From contig JBAIZL010000005.1 of assembly GCA_036971475.1 (NCBI GenBank), positions 234,776,369 through 234,840,368 on the forward strand: 64,000 bases of DNA, written 5' to 3'. The stretch's first letter is position 1; the number at the start of each line of letters is the position of its first letter. Below, piece by piece: positions 41,601 to 49,600 of the stretch. The translations under genes and the position numbers were made by a program. The notes beneath the pieces were generated by a model that was not told the origin of the DNA, made no database searches, and worked only from the letters and a program-made list of their open reading frames with translations. This stretch comes from Prosapia bicincta. Lineage: Eukaryota > Arthropoda > Insecta > Hemiptera > Cercopidae.

Positions 41601-44600
41601 TAGTTAAATGTATAAAACACTGCTTTCCTCATCATTTGGTTTTACAGGTGAATAAATTAGTAATAAAAGATAGTAATAAAATGTTCATGACAAATTAAAC
41701 TGAATAATTTTTTAATGAATATTTTACAAACTTGGGTTATAATTGTAGTGAACAGGAAGCTGTTCACTATTTAACTATTTTCTAGTTCACTATTTTTAGT
41801 CTTATCATCAATCACACATTACTTATGGATCCAGGACTTGCCAACTTATTGTTATTTATTAATTAAAATATTTTTCTTGAATTATTACATATCTTCTGTG
41901 CCGAAATTAAAATTTAACAATTGTAATATTTAATAATTTTCAATCAAAAATGAATTTTATGTACAAACATTTAGTTCCAACATATATGACTGATTTAACT
42001 CTAATAAAGGTCTCAGTTGTATACTTTCTAAAAGTTTATAACTCAACGCATTAGCCTTGTTTTGAAATGAGAACTTGCTTAGAAAATAGTGGCAAGTTTT
42101 CATATCATCTAACAAGAACTGTAAATTCTTTTCTTGTACAATATTGGTAGGATATTGTCAGGACTAGGCGATAGTTGGCGCACATTGTAAAATACTTGGT
42201 GAGTGTGTCTTACCAACATTGCAATTTATTATGCTAGTTTAATATTTTATTCTTTATTTTTTAACCTGATTTATTATTGTTCTTGTTTTGTATTTAGTTT
42301 GAGTGCTTAAACACTTGGAGTGATCAGTTATTAGAGAAAGTTCGAGTCCAGTTGGAGCCAAGTGAAGGATATAGGATAATCAAAGATATACCATGTCCTC
42401 GTCTACAATATGGTGAAACTGCTAGTGCTTATATAGTACTTCAGTTCCCTGAACAGCTTTCTTCTTCAATTGGTACACTTTTTTATTATAAGTTAATGTA
42501 GTACATTATTTAATTTTAGTACTTGACGGGTCATATCTACTAATATACAGGGTCATCGAAAAAGAATATCTTTATTTGATAAATTGATTACTTCGAGTAG
42601 GATGAACATATTGAAGCAATTATGGTTTTAAAATAAAAAGGAAGGTTCACAGCTTTTTACAAACCTTAATAAATTTCTATATGTGTACCATAAGTAGCTT
42701 GAGAAACATAAAAACAATATTTGATTTCTCTCTTAGTATACTAGACCATGTCTGGAGTGAGAGGAACAATGGCAGCCATTCTATCAGATGTACTATGCTT
42801 TTAGTGTATCTCCAGAAGTATATTAGTGTGAGATTGGGTCTTCAAGGTGGCCAGAAAATAGGACCTCTAACAATCCAATCATTGGAAATCGGATATTCAG
42901 TGCATTCCGAACATTTCTTTGTGGTGATATCCTATCTTGCATGAGCATTACATGAGCACCAGTTTTATGTTCAAATTCTTCTATCTCAGGAAAAACGAAT
43001 AACTGAAGCATATCAAGATAAAGATCACCAGTAATTATTTTCTTAATAAAAAAAGCGTATCAAAAACTCACTCTTTTTGATAAATACACTCACTTTTGGA
43101 GAGTTACGATTGTACTCGTATATAAGATTTGGTTGTTGAGATACTCAAATTCTACAGTTGTGACGGTTAACACACCCATTGGTGTGAAAATTACCATCAT
43201 CAGTAAAAGGTATGTGACCTAAAAAATTATCGTCATTAACTCTTCTACCATAGAAATTGCAAAACTAGCACATTTGTCTAAGTTGGTTCAATTTCTTGCT
43301 TTAGTTAAATTTTTTAGGTGAACCGTCTTAAATGTTTTTGGAGAACATTTTGGATGGTATTCTCAAGTATTCCTAGTTCTAAATTCCAACGAGCAGAATA
43401 TATTTTAGGACTTAAGCTCCACGAATGAAAGCATACAATGAGCTTCCTGGTATGCAGTTGTCACCACACTGGTGTCAAAATGATTCAATGCCACTACCAA
43501 CCCTCCTCTTTATTTTACATCTATATTTGCCTCAATATGTTCGTCTTACTCGAAGTAGTCAATTTATCAAATAAAATAATTTTTGGACAACTTGGTACTG
43601 CTCATTTTACTTGAGTGTGTAGCACCAATAATCCTGCTTACATCTTGCAACAGGAAAACATGATTAAGACTAAATATATTTGGTTCACCCTTCTAAACGG
43701 TTCTTAAATGTTTAATCAAAATATTAGTTATAATATTCTAAGATATTTAATATTTGTAATTAAAATTGTTGCTAATATTTTTTTTAATAAAAAAAGTAAT
43801 AAATCAATTCACTTATATAGATCCTGTCTGAGTTTATTTTTTTTTAACTGAAAAATAACTTTAATCAATTATTTTATTTTATTATTATTATTATATTTTC
43901 ACTTTAAAATTTTTAATAAGTATTAGCAGATATTAAAGCTCATTACAATTAAAGCATGTGCCCCTGAAAAGGGTTTAATGAATTAAGAAAAGTTGACGAA
44001 AAATAGCAAATGTGATGTTCAGTCCATATGGAAATGTCTACAAACTATGACAATTCATTATGATTATGAATAATGTAGGCCTGACATGCACTTTTCAAGA
44101 AAAGCTCTACAAGTGAAAAAAGATCCGTGAAGATGAGGTAACCAATGGCTTTTAATATTTTGTTCAAAAATACATCTATAGTCGATTTTTGCTAAAGATT
44201 AACAAATTTATATTAAAAAAAAAACATTAAAAATTGTAAAACAAGTATTTTAAATAAAATGTTTGTATTTGATCTAAAAAATATATTCTATCTAAGGAAT
44301 TAATTTTTAAAATTATTGCCCCATTTTGTTTTATTATAAACTACTGCAATATGCAATTCTCCTTGTCCTTGCATAGTATCCCCCAGTATACATTGAGTAT
44401 CCTGAATCAATTGATATTCTTTATGGGCTTGATTTTGTTGGCAAAATCTCTAAATTTTTAGAAACTATCGTTAACATTGATACACTGAAAACTTTTTTTT
44501 GGCATCTAGACCTTTCATTCAAAGTGGCAACATTTACAGACAAATAGGTCATTTCTGACATACGTTTTGTGTTGAATGCCAACCAAGTCGCCAAAGCTTT

Positions 44601-44952
44601 TTTCTTTTTCTCTTTTTTGATTGACAAAGATCATTTTTGATCGAAATATTTCAATAGTGTGATAAGTTTTTATATGTGTCTATTTATTTATTTCCAAGAG
44701 ATTGCAGTTTTGGACTATTGTCATTAGGTAAGTCTGTCAGTCTCCTATCTAGTCCAAAAATTCATAAATAAGCTTTAAGCTCTACTAGAACTAACCTAAA
44801 TATATATATATTAGTTCTTTATTAATACGCAAGAATACATATTGAGATATTTATATATATATATATATATAAGAAGAAAGGTGCCTCATCACTCAAGGTA
44901 AAATTATTGCACTTAATGGTGGATAAAATTACTTACATAGTAATATATTAAC

Positions 44953-45022
<70 letters not shown>

Positions 45023-46597
45023 CTATTCTTTTCTAATATTATCAAAAGCCAAATGTTCATAATATATATATATATATACTAACATTTACTCAATTTCAAT
45101 TATCATAATTAATTTTGTACATATTTTTGTTCATACCAGTTAAATTTCACATATCTCCGAGTCTTGTTAATATTCAAACATTTTAAGACTAATCTATCTA
45201 GTTACAATAGATTTTGCCTTTTTATACAAACTTCATCCAATTCAATATCAGAGTCTTGTTAACATTTACCCATTTTTAGGTTACCCTAGTTAGTTATACT
45301 AGGCTATGCATTTTTAATAAAAGTTTCATTTACTTTCACTCCCATTCATACTTATCTACTATGTTAATAATGGATTTATATCCATTCTTTGAGAATAAAC
45401 CCATATTTGATACTATAAATTAAACTTAATACTTTAATTTCCATTTCAGGCAAATGGTTGAATGGAAAGTCAATTTGGAAAATTTATAAGTTAATTTAGA
45501 TAACCTAAGACAGGTTTCTCTCCCTTAGGCTATAATTTTTTATTTAATTTTGACTTGAATTTAATATATTTTGAAATAAAGATTTATTGAAAAAAAAGTA
45601 AATTGTTTATATGACATTGTGCTGCAAAAGGCGAAGTATCTTCCAAAAGTGATTGGTTCGTGAGCCTTGTCCCTTTCTTTCTTGAAATTTTGTTGTTCTC
45701 TTCTTGTATGGGGTCAGTGAAGTTCTCTAAGTTCGGTGTTTGGGCATTTTCTTGGTCGAGATGATGTTATGAGGATATTTGAGCATCTGACCAAATACCT
45801 TTACACTCCCCTGTCACATCGAAGCACTTTATACGGTCGTATTACAACATATTGGATCTTTGACTTTGCTTGCTGGTAAAACACAACCGCTCCTGATGGC
45901 GGGCAAGACAGTACTTTACTCTGTTACCTCGACAAAGACATGCTTTCTTCTTCAAAAGACCAAAATCCCACTTCATTACGTCATGAAGTGACAGTTGCAA
46001 TGTAAATTTTGCCCAGTACAGTACATATGCCTTACCACGGATGGTCTGAGCATCAGAATGAATGGCCACAGACATGATGTTGGAACCATGTCATATCTTT
46101 CAGTGATTGTTATACCACCAAAATAATTAAGGCCCTCCCCCCTGAGTGCAATCCTTCAGAATTGAGAAGATGTGAGTTATCATACCAGTGGTACACCAAA
46201 TCTAGAGAGCCTCCTAACCTCAACATCAGGTAAAACTCCTTTTACATTCCCCCAAACTTATATCATTTTGAACAACTCCTTTTACCTTCCTTCTGACTGA
46301 CTATTAATATCTAGTTTCAAGTAATCAATATAACACAAATCACATATAACAATATTTACACAAAACACATATAGCACTATATCATAAACTATAAATCTGT
46401 GACATTTGAATATTTATACACATCTGTGGTTCACTTCAGTTTTTGTTTTTCTCTTTCTTGACTGATGAAGATCATTTTTGATCGAAATATTTCAATAGTG
46501 TGTTAAGTTTTTATATGTGTTTATTTCCAAAAGATTGCAGTTTTGGACTATTGCCATTAGGTAAGTCTGTCAGTCTCCTATCTAGTCCAAAAATTCC

Positions 46598-46642
<45 letters not shown>

Positions 46643-49600
46643 TTTGTTAAAATAAAAACCAAATTAGACATACATTTGATAAGAAAATTATTTTAGCCAA
46701 TTTCATTTTTTTAAATGTATTATCAAATTAGAATAAAATTGTATTTAGTCTAAAAATAATTGGGATGTCAATTGAATACTAATATTTGGCATTTGAAACA
46801 TCTCAGACTTTTTTCTTGTCAAATTTGATGAATTTTACAGAGAAACAAGTGTTACAGATATATAAAATTCATTTAACATTATTTTAATTCATAAAAATGT
46901 ATTTTTGCATTATGAAGGTATTGTTACAGGAACATTTGGAGCAACCTTGAAATTTGTTGTAAAAGACTGTGATCCCACAACAGGCTTACCAGATTGTGAG
47001 GAAGGTTATGATGATGAATATATTGTAAGTAAACGAACAATAAAGCGTGACACGTACTAATTAGTTTTCAAACTAATATTTGAAAAAGTAAAAATTAATT
47101 ACAAATGGTATTTATTTGAGATTATAAAGTAAAAATAGATTGAGTTTCGAATTACAACAATCAGTGTGAGTAATTATCTTATTTTCTTCTATATAAGATG
47201 TAAATGGTTATTTTTTTTTATTTTATTCTGATATGCAACTTTTATTTTTAAAAACACAATGACTACCTTTAACATATCTATAAGACTTTCCTATTGAATG
47301 TAATAATTTTATAATCTAAAGTCCACACTTTTCTCTCCATATCATCATGCAAAGTACAAACTACCTAGAAATTAATACTGGACTTTGATATCACATAATT
47401 CGTTCAAATACAGGGGTTTTTCACGTCTATGCAAGAAATAACATTTTTAAAGTTTAAGATGAAATATTGAAACTAATCAAGCCAACTTGTCTGTTTCATC
47501 TATATGCTGTATGTCATACAATAAAATAATGTTTTTAACAGAACTTACCCACTTTTAGATACAACAAAAATTGTATCTGTGAATGCCATACAAGTTAGTT
47601 ATGCATTTTCTTCATATTTTTAGAAATGCATTTTGTGTATGCAGAAAGTTTGTTTGTAATCTAGTAATGAAAAGCTATTGTATTTTACCAATTTATTAAT
47701 TGAAGTAGTATAAATAAATTTGAAAGCTATTTCTGTTTGTTTATAGTTAGAAGATGTAGAGATTACTTTAGCAGACCAGATACAAAAAGTGTCGAAGGCT
47801 AACTTTGGTGCTGCTTGGGAGGAAGCAAGTGAGAGCGGGCAATGTGAACTTGAAGATATGTTTGCTTTGTCGAGCATGACCAATATTGAGCAAGCTGTAA
47901 CGAGTGTGATTAGCTTTTTGGGCATGCAACCAGCTGAGAGAAGTGATAAAGTGCCTCAGGGCAAGTCCGCACATACTCTTTACTTAGCAGGTAACTTTTT
48001 TTGTCAAATAGGCTATTTCAAACAAATACCATCAGCTATTTTTCTATCATTATTTTTCTTCCAAATTTTTCAGATAATATCTCTTTAAAGGCTATTTAGA
48101 AAAGCTGTGTTAATAAATTGTTTGAGCACTATGGACTAATTTTAACTAAATAAATAAAGTAATTTTAGTAAAAAAAGATTTTTGTACTGTGGTTATTGGG
48201 TTTTATTTATTTAGTTAGAAAGCTGTGTGTTTGTAATTACTATCATTGTAAATGGTGATTTCTGACAGATTGTATAATTTTGGCATTAGCTTATTTCCTT
48301 TTACCTACATTATACTACAGCAACCTCGAATGGGTTGAAACAGTAATATTTAAAACTTGCAGTTTTTGTGTTGCACATCTTGAGGTTTTTATAGAAATTA
48401 CACTTGTTTGTATTATCTTGGCAAAAAACCACTTCTTACTGATGTATTCAGAATACGCGTTTTGAACTAGGTCAGCGCATTTTTCAATGCTTTGAAATAC
48501 TAACAAGACTGTTGCTCAGGTGTGTTGTATTGGTGTGAGTCTGTGGTGTGTTTTTGTTCTGTGGTGTGTACAGAACAACAATACACCACAGACTCACACC
48601 AACACAACACACCTGAGCAACAGTCTTGTCAGTATTTCACAGCATTAAAAAGTGTGCTGACCTAAGCACAAAATGTGTCTACTGAGTAAATCAGTAAGTA
48701 GTGGTGGTTTTTTTTTGCCAAGATAATACATACAAATGTAAGTAATATGTATTCTGACCTCTCTTATATACTTCAAATAGAAAATGAAAAACTTCTATTA
48801 ACCAACTACTTGTGTAAAAATTTAGTTTGAAATTTACAAAATCTTTTGCTAAACCATGACATATATTCACCGTCTTGTGTAGTTACTTATATATAATTTC
48901 AACAAATCGTGATGCCTTTAATAGTTTTGGCATTTTTGATTTTCCTTATGAAGCAGAAATTTTTTTAAGTTCAATGTTTTGAAATAATTTTATTTTTGTA
49001 AGCTGAAATGTTTCATAGAAAAGTAGTAGATGTTTTATTATATCTATAAATATATTTTCAGTACCTTGACTTCCTGCAACAATATTTTTAGTAACAGTGT
49101 AGCACCATTTTTGACATTTTCTAGGATTATCAAAGTATTCAGAAGTTACTTTTGATAACTTTAAATAAATAGTATAATAAATAGTGCTGCACACTTTTAT
49201 CTTCAGAGCTATAAAAACCTCCAAGATAAGTCATACTTTTTTCACATTATTATAATAAAGTATTTCATTTAGAATCAGCTGAAAAATTAAGAAAATCTCT
49301 GTATTTACTAAATTTAGAAACATCATCATAGGTTAGATCGCTTTGAAGCTAACAACCCCTTTATTAAAAAAAATATACACTTAGTTTGTCTAAAATCTCT
49401 TGAAAGTAAAAATTAACAACTAATCAATCTTACTTTTGTCCAAATTTTGTTTTACCAGGGATAACATCCAACTATTCTTTCCTTTAAGACAGTGCTGGCT
49501 ATATATCTTCAACTACATAGACACATGTGTTCAAAATATAGTCACAGGATTAACTGAGTAACAGACAAATAATGCAGGATGTGAAGTAGGGACAACCCTC

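Noticed and set aside
45842..46075. Minus-strand frame of 77 residues
   Set aside because: Half of it overlaps the GIY-YIG coding of the PLE on the + strand, and the rest has no family resemblance.
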